Shown: positions 9,745-18,757 of the stretch, in pieces | How positions within the stretch are numbered: the stretch's first letter is position 1 | How the letters are laid out: the number at the start of each line of letters is the position of its first letter | Source of the DNA: Gelidibacter salicanalis | GTDB taxonomy: Bacteria > Bacteroidota > Bacteroidia > Flavobacteriales > Flavobacteriaceae | Length of the DNA: 64,000 nt | Assembly (NCBI RefSeq): GCF_007997285.1 | Contig: NZ_VORX01000005.1 | Coordinates: 1-64,000, forward strand | Direction: 5' to 3' | Made by a program: the position numbers and the translations under genes | The notes under the pieces: model-generated | The model's input: only the letters and a program-made list of their open reading frames with translations | Database searches by the model: none | Told to the model about the DNA's origin: nothing

Positions 9745-10947
9745 ATGAAAAAAATCGTACTTTCCCTCATTACTTTGTCTGTTTTTAATTTTGCTTCCGC
9801 TCAAGAAACGGTCATATTTGAAAATCAATCGTCAGTAATTACCACGGCGGTCCCCTTTTTATTGATTGCTGCAGATGCAAGAGCTGCCGGTATGGGAGAT
9901 ATTGGAGTGGCTACCTCAGTAGATGCATTTTCTCAGCAGTGGAACCAATCCAAATATGCGTTTTCTGAATCAAAATCAGGAATTGGTGTGAGTTATACAC
10001 CTTACTTAAGCAAATTGGTAAACGATATTTTCTTGGGGAATGTGACCTATTTTAATCGTATTAATGAACGAAGTGCCTTTGCCGTGAGTTTTAAATATTT
10101 TAGCTTAGGTGAAATTGAACTGGTTCAAGACGAATTTTCTGAAGCTCTGATTGCGAAACCAAATGAAATGACCATTGATGCATCCTATGCCTTAAGATTA
10201 TCCAATAAATACTCCATGGCTGTAGGCTTACGCTATTTGCGATCTGATTTAAAAATTCAGGCTTTAGATAATTCTGCAAATCCCGGCAGTTCAGTCGCTG
10301 TGGATATTTCAGGATACTATCAAGGGGAAGAAGAGGCGTATGGCGATTTTAACGGGAGAACCCGCTTAGGGTTTTCCATTCAAAACTTAGGTCCTAAAAT
10401 TAAATATGATGACGGTGGTCGTGATAATTTCCTGCCAACTAACTTAAGACTTGGTGGAGGTTTCGATTTTATATTTGATCAATACAACACACTGGCCTTG
10501 ACTGCTGAGGTTACTAAATTATTGGTGCCTACGCCACCACTTTATGGCTATGATGAGACCAATGGAGAACCAGGTCAGCAAGTTGACCAGGAGCCAACCT
10601 ATATTGTAAAAGGAAAATCCCAAGATGTCGGTTTCTTATCGGGCGTATTCCAGTCCTTTGGAGATGCTCCAAACGGCTTTAGTGAAGAAATGAAAGAATT
10701 TACTTGGGCTTTAGGTGCTGAATATAAATATCAGGACTCTTTTGCTTTTAGAACTGGTTATTTTAATGAAAGTGATGATAAAGGGGCGCGTAAGTTTTTT
10801 GCTTTGGGCGCTGGTTTTAAATACACTACAATTAATATTGATATGTCTTATTTATTCTCCACTTCCAAGGTTCAAAGTCCTTTGGAAAACACCTTGCGTT
10901 TTTCGTTGACCTTCAACTTTGGAGACGGTGCCTATAAAGAATATTAA
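9745..10947 (+). CDS. porV: Type IX secretion outer membrane protein PorV (LptO)
   Basis: 400 aa with a clear signal peptide ending ASAQ near residue 20. The rest is alternating beta-strand sequence ending in an aromatic C-terminal strand (TLRFSLTFNFGDGAYKEY), as expected for an outer membrane beta-barrel of the FadL-like PorV family. PorV receives T9SS cargo after passage through the SprA channel and delivers it to PorU. The N-terminal segment FLLIAADARAAGMGDIGVATS is the family signature. Directly behind porU and ending in an intrinsic terminator, it forms a two-gene unit with porU. Confidence 0.93.
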   Translation: MKKIVLSLITLSVFNFASAQETVIFENQSSVITTAVPFLLIAADARAAGMGDIGVATSVDAFSQQWNQSKYAFSESKSGIGVSYTPYLSKLVNDIFLGNVTYFNRINERSAFAVSFKYFSLGEIELVQDEFSEALIAKPNEMTIDASYALRLSNKYSMAVGLRYLRSDLKIQALDNSANPGSSVAVDISGYYQGEEEAYGDFNGRTRLGFSIQNLGPKIKYDDGGRDNFLPTNLRLGGGFDFIFDQYNTLALTAEVTKLLVPTPPLYGYDETNGEPGQQVDQEPTYIVKGKSQDVGFLSGVFQSFGDAPNGFSEEMKEFTWALGAEYKYQDSFAFRTGYFNESDDKGARKFFALGAGFKYTTINIDMSYLFSTSKVQSPLENTLRFSLTFNFGDGAYKEY

Positions 10948-10973
10948 GACCGACCATTGCCTTGCGATTATAT

Positions 10974-11007
10974 AAAAACTATTGTTATTGAAAGCAATAG
11001 TTTTTTT
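10974..11007 (+). terminator. Intrinsic terminator after porV
   Basis: AAAAACTATTG pairs with CAATAGTTTTT (11-bp stem) around a 10-nt loop and runs into a T-tract. It lies 27 bases after the porV stop and before cdd. Confidence 0.8.
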
Positions 11008-11049
11008 GTCTAAAAAAGTGACGTATTTTTAAGAATAGATATATGCCCT

Positions 11050-11532
11050 ATGAAGGAAATTAAGATTGAATCCCTACTCCATGTTTACGATAGTTTAGAT
11101 GAGCTTCCAGCAGAAATTAAATCACTGATGAAACACGCCATGGATGCGCGTGATAATTCCTATTCACCCTACTCCAATTTTAGCGTGGGAGCAGCCATTT
11201 TACTCGACAATAATGAAATTGTACCGGGAAGTAATCAGGAGAACGCCTCCTATCCATCAGGATTGTGTGCTGAACGCACCGCAATCTTTTATGCGGGTGC
11301 CAAATATCCAAAGGCAAAAATGCTCAAAATGGCCATTATTGCTGGGTCAAAAACTAAAGTTACCGATGTACCAATTCCACCGTGTGGCGCCTGTCGTCAA
11401 TCGATTGCCGAATACGAGGTAAAACAAGAAACGCCCATCGAATTATATTTTATGGGAGAGACCGGCAAGGTTGTAAAATCACATTCCTTAGCAAATCTTT
11501 TACCTTTAGTGTTTGATAAATCCTTTCTATAA
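11050..11532 (+). CDS. cdd: Cytidine deaminase
   Basis: 160 aa. Hydrolytic deamination of cytidine/deoxycytidine to uridine in pyrimidine salvage. Zinc ligands and catalytic Glu are visible: CAERTAIF with Cys73 and Glu75, and PCGACRQ with Cys112 and Cys115, i.e. the three-cysteine zinc site of the small tetrameric class. The segment SPYSNFSVGAAI near 39-50 is the usual substrate loop. It stands alone between the porV terminator and the PDH genes. Confidence 0.92.
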   Translation: MKEIKIESLLHVYDSLDELPAEIKSLMKHAMDARDNSYSPYSNFSVGAAILLDNNEIVPGSNQENASYPSGLCAERTAIFYAGAKYPKAKMLKMAIIAGSKTKVTDVPIPPCGACRQSIAEYEVKQETPIELYFMGETGKVVKSHSLANLLPLVFDKSFL

Positions 11533-11585
11533 CGTTTTCGTATAAATTTTACGATTTTCAGTTTTTTCATTACTGCTTAAAGTGT

Positions 11586-11593
11586 TACTTTTG
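11586..11593 (+). promoter_or_regulatory. Putative -7 element (TACTTTTG) upstream of pdhA
   Basis: Exact match to the Bacteroidetes -7 consensus TAnnTTTG, 137 nt before the pdhA start. No clear TTG -33 box is seen. If used, pdhA-pdhC mRNA would have a leader of about 130 nt. Confidence 0.45.
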
Positions 11594-11730
11594 TTAATCG
11601 TTTAGTGATGAACAAAATTTAGACGTTTAAGAACGATCTGAAAACTGTGCATTGAATGAATCTCGCATATCGTGGGACTTTCAGATATCTAAACTTAAGA
11701 ATGTATTTAATTTTTTAGAAATTATTTCGA

Positions 11731-12729
11731 ATGCAAAAAATAACAAAAGAAGTTTACCTTAAATGGTATGAAGACATGTTGTTCTGGAGAAAGTTTGAAG
11801 ACAAACTTGCTGCAGTGTATATTCAACAAAAAGTAAGAGGTTTTCTTCACTTGTACAACGGACAGGAAGCTATTTTAGCGGGCGCTTTACACGCAATGGA
11901 CCTGACCAAAGATAAAATGATTACGGCCTACCGCAACCACGTGCAACCAATTGGTATGGGCGTAGATCCTAAGCGGGTAATGGCCGAGTTATTCGGTAAG
12001 GCTACGGGAACATCTCAAGGTTTGGGTGGTTCAATGCATATTTTTTCTAAAGAACACCGTTTTTACGGGGGTCATGGGATTGTAGGAGGTCAAATTCCTT
12101 TAGGTGCTGGGATAGCTTTTGGCGATAAATATCACGGGATTGATGCGGTTACCCTTTGCTGTTTTGGTGATGGTGCAGCGCGTCAAGGTTCCTTACATGA
12201 AGCTTTTAACTTAGCTATGTTATGGAAATTACCAGTGGTCTTCGTTTGTGAAAACAATGGTTACGCCATGGGAACTTCGGTAGCCCGTTCCGCCAACCAC
12301 ACTGATATTTGGAAACTTGGTTTAGGATATGAAATGCCCTGTGGACCAGTAGACGGTATGAATCCTGTAAAAGTTGCAGAAGCTTTTGATGAGGCTATTC
12401 AACGCGCAAGACGTGGCGACGGTCCTACATTTTTAGAACTAAAAACGTACCGCTACAGAGGACACTCTATGAGTGATGCCCAACATTACAGAACCAAAGA
12501 TGAGGTGGCGGAATACCAAAAAATAGATCCAATTACCCAAGTAAAGGAAATTATTCTTGAAGAAGAGTACGCTACGACAGAAGACCTTAAAAAAATTGAC
12601 AAACGTGTCAAAGAACGCGTTGCAGAATGTGAAAAGTTTGCTGACGAATCTCCTTATCCTGAAAAGAGCGTTATGTACGATGCGGTTTACGAGCAAGAAG
12701 ATTATCCATTTATACAACACAAAATATAA
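11731..12729 (+). CDS. pdhA: Pyruvate dehydrogenase E1 component, alpha subunit
   Basis: 332 aa. Thiamine-diphosphate-dependent decarboxylation of pyruvate and reductive acetylation of the E2 lipoyl group. The TPP motif starts GDGAARQG at 146-153 and ends with CENN at 173-176. The substrate/active-site loop YRYRGHSMSDAQHYR lies near 242-256. MITAYRNH and GGSMHIF are typical of E1-alpha. The gene is followed by the E2 gene after 3 bases, so they form one operon. The E1-beta gene is not adjacent and must lie elsewhere, a common layout in Flavobacteriia. Confidence 0.95.
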   Translation: MQKITKEVYLKWYEDMLFWRKFEDKLAAVYIQQKVRGFLHLYNGQEAILAGALHAMDLTKDKMITAYRNHVQPIGMGVDPKRVMAELFGKATGTSQGLGGSMHIFSKEHRFYGGHGIVGGQIPLGAGIAFGDKYHGIDAVTLCCFGDGAARQGSLHEAFNLAMLWKLPVVFVCENNGYAMGTSVARSANHTDIWKLGLGYEMPCGPVDGMNPVKVAEAFDEAIQRARRGDGPTFLELKTYRYRGHSMSDAQHYRTKDEVAEYQKIDPITQVKEIILEEEYATTEDLKKIDKRVKERVAECEKFADESPYPEKSVMYDAVYEQEDYPFIQHKI

Positions 12730-12732
12730 GCT

Positions 12733-14421
12733 ATGGCAACAGTAATAAATATGCCCCGTTTGAGTGATACCATGGAAGAAGGAACTGTGGCAACGTGGTT
12801 AAAGAAAGTGGGAGACAAGATTGAAGAAGGTGATATATTGGCTGAAATAGAAACCGATAAGGCCACCATGGAGTTTGAATCTTTTCACGAAGGGACATTA
12901 TTATATATTGGCATTAAGGAAGGTGAAACCACAAAAGTTGATGAGCTGCTAGCTATTATTGGCGAAGACGGCGAAGATATTTCAGCCTTAATTGATGGAG
13001 GCGCTTCTGATGCAAAAGAATCAGCTACGGAAGATAAAACAACTGACGACGCCGAAACGAGGGATTCAGAGACAGAAGAGGATTCTAACGATGACTCTAA
13101 AAAAGAAGATGCTGATGCTTCCGAAACCAAAGCGGCTTCAGGTGAATTACCTGAAGGTGTTACAGTCGTAACCATGCCTCGTTTGAGTGATACCATGGAA
13201 GAAGGTACAGTAGCAACTTGGCTTAAAAAAGAAGGTGATACTGTTGAAGAAGGTGATATTCTTGCTGAGATTGAAACAGACAAAGCTACTATGGAGTTTG
13301 AATCGTTCCAATCTGGAACTCTACTTTATATAGGCTTACAAGAAGGCGAAACTGCCAAAGTGGATTCTTTATTAGCGATCATTGGCCCAGAAGGAACAGA
13401 TGGTAAAGCCATTGCTAAAAATTACAGTGCGACAGGATCAGAGAAGAAAGAAGAGGCTCCTAAAAAAGAATCTTCGGAAGCTGAGAAAAAAGAAGCTCCA
13501 AAAGCACCAGTAAAGGAAGAAAAGAAAGACGCACCTGTTGCAGCGTCTACGACAACATCAGATTCGAGCCGTGTTTTTGTGTCTCCTCTAGCAAGAAGAA
13601 TGGCGGAAGAGAAAGGCATCAATTTATCGGAAGTTAAAGGTTCGGGAGAGAATGGTCGTGTGGTTAAGCGCGATATCGAAAATTATTCACCTGGAGCTAG
13701 CTCACCTGCAAGTGCTGCCAAGTTTGTGCCAGCGGGTCAGGAAGATTTTGAGGAAAAACCAAATTCGCAAATGCGTAAAATTATTGCGAAGCGTCTGGCT
13801 GAGTCTAAATTTACAGCGCCTCATTACTATTTAAATGTAGAGTTTGATATGGCTAATGCCATAGCCTTTAGAGAGCAATTCAACACAATTCCTGACACTA
13901 AAATATCTTATAATGATATGATTGTTAAGGCATGTGCCTTAGCACTCAAATTGCATCCACAAGTGAATTCGCAGTGGTTTGCGGATAAAATGCGTTTAAA
14001 TAATCATGTACACATTGGTGTTGCAGTGGCTGTTGAAGACGGATTGGTAGTGCCAGTGGTTAAATTTGCTAATGAGCAAAGCTTACCTCAAATTGGCGCA
14101 GCAGTCAGAGATTTTGCAAAACGCTCAAGAAATAAAAAATTGACGCCCCAAGAAATGGAAGGTAGCACGTTTACCGTGTCTAACTTAGGAATGTTTGGTA
14201 TTGAAAGTTTTACTTCCATCATCAACCAACCTAATTCAGCCATATTATCTGTAGGCGCAATACTTGAAAAACCGGTCGTAAAGAACGGACAAGTGGTTGC
14301 CGGACATACCATGAAACTTTCTTTGGCATGTGACCATAGAACAGTGGATGGTGCGACTGGAGCTGAGTTTCTTCAAACCTTAAAAGGGTTTATTGAAAAT
14401 CCAGTGACTATGTTGGTATAA
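12733..14421 (+). CDS. pdhC: Pyruvate dehydrogenase E2, dihydrolipoamide acetyltransferase with two lipoyl domains
   Basis: 562 aa. Two nearly identical lipoyl domains, each with ETDKATMEFES; the lipoylated lysines are Lys43 and Lys184. They are joined by acidic and Lys/Ala/Pro-rich flexible linkers. A peripheral subunit-binding domain follows (about 282-317, VFVSPLARRMAEEKG), then the catalytic acyltransferase domain ending with DHRTVDG (His535, Asp539). It transfers the acetyl group to CoA and forms the core of the complex. The 2-lipoyl layout is normal for Bacteroidetes. The internal repeat seen at DNA level (12.75-12.9 and 13.17-13.33 kb) is this domain duplication. Confidence 0.95.
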   Translation: MATVINMPRLSDTMEEGTVATWLKKVGDKIEEGDILAEIETDKATMEFESFHEGTLLYIGIKEGETTKVDELLAIIGEDGEDISALIDGGASDAKESATEDKTTDDAETRDSETEEDSNDDSKKEDADASETKAASGELPEGVTVVTMPRLSDTMEEGTVATWLKKEGDTVEEGDILAEIETDKATMEFESFQSGTLLYIGLQEGETAKVDSLLAIIGPEGTDGKAIAKNYSATGSEKKEEAPKKESSEAEKKEAPKAPVKEEKKDAPVAASTTTSDSSRVFVSPLARRMAEEKGINLSEVKGSGENGRVVKRDIENYSPGASSPASAAKFVPAGQEDFEEKPNSQMRKIIAKRLAESKFTAPHYYLNVEFDMANAIAFREQFNTIPDTKISYNDMIVKACALALKLHPQVNSQWFADKMRLNNHVHIGVAVAVEDGLVVPVVKFANEQSLPQIGAAVRDFAKRSRNKKLTPQEMEGSTFTVSNLGMFGIESFTSIINQPNSAILSVGAILEKPVVKNGQVVAGHTMKLSLACDHRTVDGATGAEFLQTLKGFIENPVTMLV

Positions 14422-14470
14422 TTATAAATAAACTCCCAAGGGTAACCATGGGCGTTACAATAATAAAAGT

Positions 14471-14508
14471 AAAATCCTGTTTCTGTTTAAGAAGCAGGAT
14501 TTTTTTTA
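14471..14508 (+). terminator. Intrinsic terminator after pdhC
   Basis: AAAATCCTGTTTC pairs with GAAGCAGGATTTT (13 positions, one G-U) around TGTTTAA and runs into a further T-tract. It closes the pdhA-pdhC operon. Confidence 0.85.
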
Positions 14509-14536
14509 TCTTTCAATTCAAAATAAAAATACACCC

Positions 14537-15535
14537 ATGAAAAACAGTCTCCTAATTACCCTTCTTTTAATCAGTGTTTCCTGTAAAAGCAAACTTCAAG
14601 AACCTTCTGAATCGGGAGAGAAAGATTTAGCCGTGGTGGAGCAATCCTCTACTTCAGAAACTTTAAGTTTCGTTACCAGCGCAGAACTCAAGGAAACGGT
14701 CTATTACTTGGCCTCTGATGACTTACAAGGGCGTGCCACGGGTTCTGAAGGCATTGAGAAAGCGGCGGTGTACATTGAAAATGCTTTTAAATCCTATAAT
14801 GTGAAACCTTATTTTGAGTCCTATCGAGATGCTTACAAAGCCAAAGGCTTGGACGCTTACAATGTAGTAGGCTATATTGAAGGGAGTGACCCTGTTTTAA
14901 AAGATGAGTTGATCATTCTTGGTGCCCATTATGACCATATTGGTATAGGGAAAGTGGTGGACGGCGATTCGATTGCCAATGGTGCCAATGACGATGCTAC
15001 TGGAGTAGCCGCAGTTTTGGCCATGGCACGTTATTTTGCCACTAAAAAGAATAACAAGCGTAGCATTCTCTTTACTCTGTATTCTGGTGAGGAAATGGGT
15101 TTGTTGGGATCGCAGCATTTGGCCGCACGTTTAAAAGAAGCAGATGTTAATTTATATAGCATGATTAATTTTGAAATGATTGGCATCCCCATAGTTGATA
15201 AAGATTATCTGGCCTATTTTACTGGATATGATCTTTCTAACATGGCCCCAAAACTGAATGCATATGTCGGTTATAAATTATTAGGATTATTACCTAAAGC
15301 TAAAGAGTTTCAATTATTCTACCGCTCGGACAATTATTCATTTTTTAAAGCGTTTAACAAGCCTGCGCATGCCATTTCTACCTTCGATTTCACTAATTTT
15401 GACCATTACCATAAAGTAGGCGATGAAGCTGATAAAATGGATTATGAGTTTATGGCCAAGTTGGTAAACAGGTTGATTCCTGCCTTAGAAACCATGAGTA
15501 ATACAACAACCCCAGAAATTAAAATGAATGAGTAA
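14537..15535 (+). CDS. M28 family metallopeptidase, lipoprotein
   Basis: 332 aa with a lipoprotein signal peptide (LLISVSCKS, Cys16), hence envelope-anchored. The catalytic region has the di-zinc M28 pattern: GAHYDHIG (His131), NGANDDATG (Asp152/153), YSGEEMGLLGS (Glu185/186), NFEMIG and a final DHYHKVGDEADKM histidine segment. M28 enzymes are aminopeptidases or related hydrolases; a PA domain is not evident. The last 8 bases overlap the start of the next gene, implying translational coupling with the SDR gene. The exact peptide substrate cannot be told. Confidence 0.88.
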   Translation: MKNSLLITLLLISVSCKSKLQEPSESGEKDLAVVEQSSTSETLSFVTSAELKETVYYLASDDLQGRATGSEGIEKAAVYIENAFKSYNVKPYFESYRDAYKAKGLDAYNVVGYIEGSDPVLKDELIILGAHYDHIGIGKVVDGDSIANGANDDATGVAAVLAMARYFATKKNNKRSILFTLYSGEEMGLLGSQHLAARLKEADVNLYSMINFEMIGIPIVDKDYLAYFTGYDLSNMAPKLNAYVGYKLLGLLPKAKEFQLFYRSDNYSFFKAFNKPAHAISTFDFTNFDHYHKVGDEADKMDYEFMAKLVNRLIPALETMSNTTTPEIKMNE

Positions 15536-16211
15536 GCATATCGTTATTACAGGTACAAGTAGAGGTATAGGTTATGAGTTGGTCAAACTTTTTGCCAAGC
15601 AAGGCCACCAAGTTTTGGCATTGTCCAGAAATGATGGTCCGGTAAAAGCATTAAAATTAAAAAACGTCACTGCGTTTTGCTTTGATTTGGGCGATGCTGA
15701 AGCCTATCTAAGAGTGGAAGAACATATTACTGAACACTGGAAACATGTGGATGTGCTCATCAATAATGCCGGATTAGTGCTAAATAAGCCTTTTGCAAAA
15801 ACGACGGTAAGCGATTTTGAAGAAGTCTACCGTACTAATGTGTTCGGAATGGCGGAATTGACGCGACTTTTAATCCCCTACATGATTAAAAATAGTCATG
15901 TCGTGACCATGAGTTCTATGGGTGGCGTGCAAGGCAGTATGAAGTTCCCTGGACTATCTGCGTATAGCTCTAGTAAAGCTGCTGTAATTACCTTAACTGA
16001 ACTACTTGCAGAAGAATATAAGGAGTCAGACATCTCATTTAACGTCCTAGCTTTAGGAGCGGTTCAAACTGAAATGTTGGAAGAAGCTTTTCCAGGTTAT
16101 CAAGCACCGATTACACCGGAAGAAATTGCCGATTACATTGTGGATTTCTCCTTAAAAGGGCAAAAGTTCTTTAACGGAAAATTGTTACAAGTGTCCAATT
16201 CTACGCCGTAA
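15528..16211 (+). CDS. Short-chain dehydrogenase/reductase
   Basis: 227 aa Rossmann-fold oxidoreductase. NAD(P) motif TGTSRGIG at 9-16, NNAG at 79-82, catalytic Ser130, Tyr146 and Lys150 (AYSSSKA). Classical SDR length without extra domains. It overlaps the M28 peptidase gene by 8 bases and lies 2 bases before the HAD gene, so the three are one operon (14537-16852). The substrate is unknown. Confidence 0.88.
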   Translation: MSKHIVITGTSRGIGYELVKLFAKQGHQVLALSRNDGPVKALKLKNVTAFCFDLGDAEAYLRVEEHITEHWKHVDVLINNAGLVLNKPFAKTTVSDFEEVYRTNVFGMAELTRLLIPYMIKNSHVVTMSSMGGVQGSMKFPGLSAYSSSKAAVITLTELLAEEYKESDISFNVLALGAVQTEMLEEAFPGYQAPITPEEIADYIVDFSLKGQKFFNGKLLQVSNSTP

Positions 16212-16213
16212 GC

Positions 16214-16852
16214 ATGTCTAAATACAAATGTGTTATTTTTGATTGTGATGGGGTATTGGTGGATAGTGAGGCCATTGCCAACCAGGTGATGGTCGAGATG
16301 GCCAATATGTTAGGTGCAAAAATTGACTTAGACTATGCGCTCAAAAATTTCAAGGGCGCCTCAATACAACGCTGTCAAGAACAAATCGCCGAATTGGTTG
16401 CAGAGCGCCTGCCGGACAATTTTATACCTAATTTTAGAGTGCGCAGTTTTGAAGCGTTTAAAAACAACATCAAACCGGTAGATGGCATTACTAAGGTTTT
16501 AGAACAGTTACAGCTTCCTTTTTGCGTAGCCTCCAGTGGCCCTGAGAATAAAATCCGGCTCAACTTAGAATTGACAGGTTTGCTACCGCATTTTGATAAT
16601 AACATCTTTAGTTGCTTTACCATTAAACGATGGAAACCAGATCCGGGAGTATTTCTTTGGGCCGCTGACACTATGGGATTTCAACCGGAAGACTGTTTAA
16701 TCATTGAAGATAGCTTAATCGGTGTGACTGCTGCGATTAATGGCGGTTTTGATGTCTTTGGATATACGGCGCTTGATGTTCATAATGAATTGGAAGGCCG
16801 AGCGACAGCCACTTTTAATGACATGTCCCAACTTTTAAATATGATTAACTAG
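16214..16852 (+). CDS. HAD-superfamily phosphatase, beta-phosphoglucomutase-like
   Basis: 212 aa. HAD motif I FDCDGVLVDSE (Asp10, Asp12), motif II in VASSGP, Lys in KRWKPDPGVF, and motif IV LIIEDSLIGV. The cap is helical as in subfamily I phosphatases such as phosphoglycolate phosphatase or beta-phosphoglucomutase. Last gene of the three-gene unit; its end faces the convergent sigma factor gene. Confidence 0.85.
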   Translation: MSKYKCVIFDCDGVLVDSEAIANQVMVEMANMLGAKIDLDYALKNFKGASIQRCQEQIAELVAERLPDNFIPNFRVRSFEAFKNNIKPVDGITKVLEQLQLPFCVASSGPENKIRLNLELTGLLPHFDNNIFSCFTIKRWKPDPGVFLWAADTMGFQPEDCLIIEDSLIGVTAAINGGFDVFGYTALDVHNELEGRATATFNDMSQLLNMIN

Positions 16853-16883
16853 TACTTACTTTAATGCCCTTTTTGAATAAAAG

Positions 16884-17561
16884 CTATAGTGAAATTGTTT
16901 TCATCACAAATTCAGTGATGCGGTCACATTTGCTATTTCCAAATTCAAAGATTTCGGTAGCATTGGATAATTCAAACAGTTTGTCCTTTAACATGTTTTT
17001 AGAACGGTGTAAACGCACTTTTACATTCGCCAAGGTCAAATCTAAAACCGTTGCAATCTCTTGCAGACTTAGCCCCTCTATTTCGCGCATGATATAGACC
17101 ACTTTGTATTTGGTCTCTAACTGGTCAATCGCATTTTCCAACAGTTGTTTAGCTTCATAATGTATCATTTTTTGCAGTGGATTCAATTGTTTGTAATCTG
17201 GCAGTTCTAAAATGCTGTTCTTATGCAATGACTCATTAATGTCATTTATATGATACACTTTCCCTTTTTCCTTTAACCGTGCTAATGCTTCATTTATGCC
17301 GATGCGAATCAGCCAGGTAGAGAAGGTCGCTTCCAATTTAAATTGATACAATTTTGTGAACGCTTTAAGGTAGCTGTTCTGCATAAGATCGGCAATTTCC
17401 GCTTCATCTTTTAGATAGCTCCTAATCACCCTAAACAACTTTTGATTATTCCGTCTCACCAAGATTTCGTAAAGTTCTTTTTCACCGGCAAGAATTCGCT
17501 TGATAATCTCAACTTCAGTGAGTTGAATACGGGTGTTAGTGGCGTTGTGTAGCGCTTCCAT
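16884..17561 (-). CDS. RNA polymerase ECF-type sigma-70 factor
   Basis: 225 aa. Region 2 is seen in LYEILVRRNNQKLFRVIRSYLKDEAEIADLMQNSYLKAFTKL-type sequence (about 35-85) and region 4 in LETKYKVVYIMREIEGLSLQEIATVLDLTLANVKVRLHRSK-type sequence (about 150-195). It directs RNA polymerase to an alternative promoter set. No anti-sigma gene is adjacent; the neighbours are a convergent HAD gene and a divergent DoxX-like gene, which may be a target. The segment between regions 2 and 4 is rather long. Confidence 0.88.
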   Translation of the reverse strand: MEALHNATNTRIQLTEVEIIKRILAGEKELYEILVRRNNQKLFRVIRSYLKDEAEIADLMQNSYLKAFTKLYQFKLEATFSTWLIRIGINEALARLKEKGKVYHINDINESLHKNSILELPDYKQLNPLQKMIHYEAKQLLENAIDQLETKYKVVYIMREIEGLSLQEIATVLDLTLANVKVRLHRSKNMLKDKLFELSNATEIFEFGNSKCDRITEFVMKTISL

Positions 17562-17672
17562 AGAGTCGTCATTTTGTTTTAGATTGCTAAATCATTTAAA
17601 AGTTACAAATTTTTGTATCCTTTTTAACGAATTGGCATCAAAAGATTATAGAAATCTTAAAACAACACTATC

Positions 17673-18041
17673 ATGGAATCAAATGTACAGTTCGTCAAAA
17701 ATCTTTTAAAATACACTTTTGGACTCGTGCCTATAGTGGCAGGAATGGATAAATTCACCAATATATTGACTAATTGGTCGCAATATCTTTCAGAAAACCT
17801 TACAGCAATGCTGCCGTTTGAGCCGTCTGTCTTTATGATGATTGTGGGTGCTATTGAAGTTGTAGCAGGAATCTTAGTGTTTACTAAAACACATTTTGGT
17901 GCCTATCTCGTGTCTGTGTGGTTAGTGCTAATCGCGATAACCTTAGTGCTAAGTGGCGATTATTTGGATGTTGCAGTAAGGGATATTGTGATGGCTATAG
18001 GTGCCTTCTCTCTAGCTAAACTCACCGAGAAAAAGTCCTAG
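17673..18041 (+). CDS. DoxX-like small membrane protein
   Basis: 122 aa with four predicted membrane segments: about 10-25, 52-70, 78-97 and 102-115. Sequence features such as GLVPIVAGMDKFTNIL and MMIVGAIEVVAGILVF resemble the DoxX/DUF417-like family. The role is unclear; relatives are linked to membrane redox or stress functions. It is divergent from the ECF sigma gene and convergent with the YceI gene. Confidence 0.65.
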   Translation: MESNVQFVKNLLKYTFGLVPIVAGMDKFTNILTNWSQYLSENLTAMLPFEPSVFMMIVGAIEVVAGILVFTKTHFGAYLVSVWLVLIAITLVLSGDYLDVAVRDIVMAIGAFSLAKLTEKKS

Positions 18042-18065
18042 ATATCATCTTGTAAAATGTTTTGA

Positions 18066-18650
18066 CTATGCTTCTTTTACCACTAACTTGAAGTTAATTT
18101 CGATCTCTTCTGAAACTACGATAAGACCCAGCATTTTTTTAGGGGCAACCAGACTAAAGTCTTTGATGTTCAGTTTTAGTAAGCCAGAAATATGCCACCC
18201 ATTATCCTGATGGTATTTTGTTTCCATGTGATAAAGGTGTTTTTGTCCCGCTATTTCAATCTCTATAGAGGCATCAGCAGTATTTGACTTATGAGGATTG
18301 AGTTTAACCTGTTTTAAACTGAGTTTAATTTCTGGATACGTATCTGATTTTAGGAGCCCGTGAAAATCTCTATTGATGCCTTTTCCACCGCAGTCAAAAC
18401 CACTATTTTCTAAAACAAGTACTGATTTTTCAAATTTGATCACATCCGCACCGCTTTCATAATGGATCCGAATGGGTTCGTTGAGGTTTTTAATATTGTA
18501 AAGACAGGTAAAGTCAGTTACATTGCTCGTGCCTTTTATGTGCAATGTACTTTGAGGTGTGATGCGTACATTGGTGCTTTTCTTTACTGTATCTAACTTA
18601 GTAAAGGAAGCCAATAGCAGTAGGGGTAACAAATAAAGTAATCTTTTCAT
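18066..18650 (-). CDS. YceI family secreted protein
   Basis: 194 aa from ATG 18650 (eight upstream codons are not signal-like). The signal peptide is MKRLLYLLPLLLLASF. The mature part has the YceI lipocalin-like pattern: NVRITPQSTLHIKGTSNVTDF at the start and YPEIKLSLKQV, GLLKLNIKDF in the middle. YceI proteins are small beta-barrels that bind isoprenoid-type lipids in the periplasm; this one is a divergent member. It lies downstream of a porin gene in the same direction but is separated by a strong terminator. A second YceI gene stands on the other side of the porin. Confidence 0.75.
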   Translation of the reverse strand: MKRLLYLLPLLLLASFTKLDTVKKSTNVRITPQSTLHIKGTSNVTDFTCLYNIKNLNEPIRIHYESGADVIKFEKSVLVLENSGFDCGGKGINRDFHGLLKSDTYPEIKLSLKQVKLNPHKSNTADASIEIEIAGQKHLYHMETKYHQDNGWHISGLLKLNIKDFSLVAPKKMLGLIVVSEEIEINFKLVVKEA

Positions 18651-18689
18651 GGTTCTCGAATTTTGCGTTGGCAATATATTTATAAAAAA

Positions 18690-18734
18690 ACAAACCTCAA
18701 TGATTTAGTGGACTACTAAAAAATTGAGGTTTGT
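18690..18734 (-). terminator. Intrinsic terminator of the porin gene
   Basis: A perfect 12-bp stem (ACAAACCTCAAT with ATTGAGGTTTGT) encloses a 21-nt loop, which itself contains the small inverted repeat TTAGT/ACTAA. On the minus strand the stem is followed by seven T residues. Confidence 0.85.
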
Positions 18735-18757
18735 CAATTGTAATTATGCTCGTGAAA

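Noticed and set aside
12885-13283. Antisense Ser-rich ORF opposite the E2 lipoyl linker
   Set aside because: Composition mirrors the acidic linker codons on the other strand; no start signal or homology.
12750-13340. Direct repeat inside pdhC as a mobile or unusual repeat
   Set aside because: It is the duplicated lipoyl domain of the E2 protein, a normal feature of the family.
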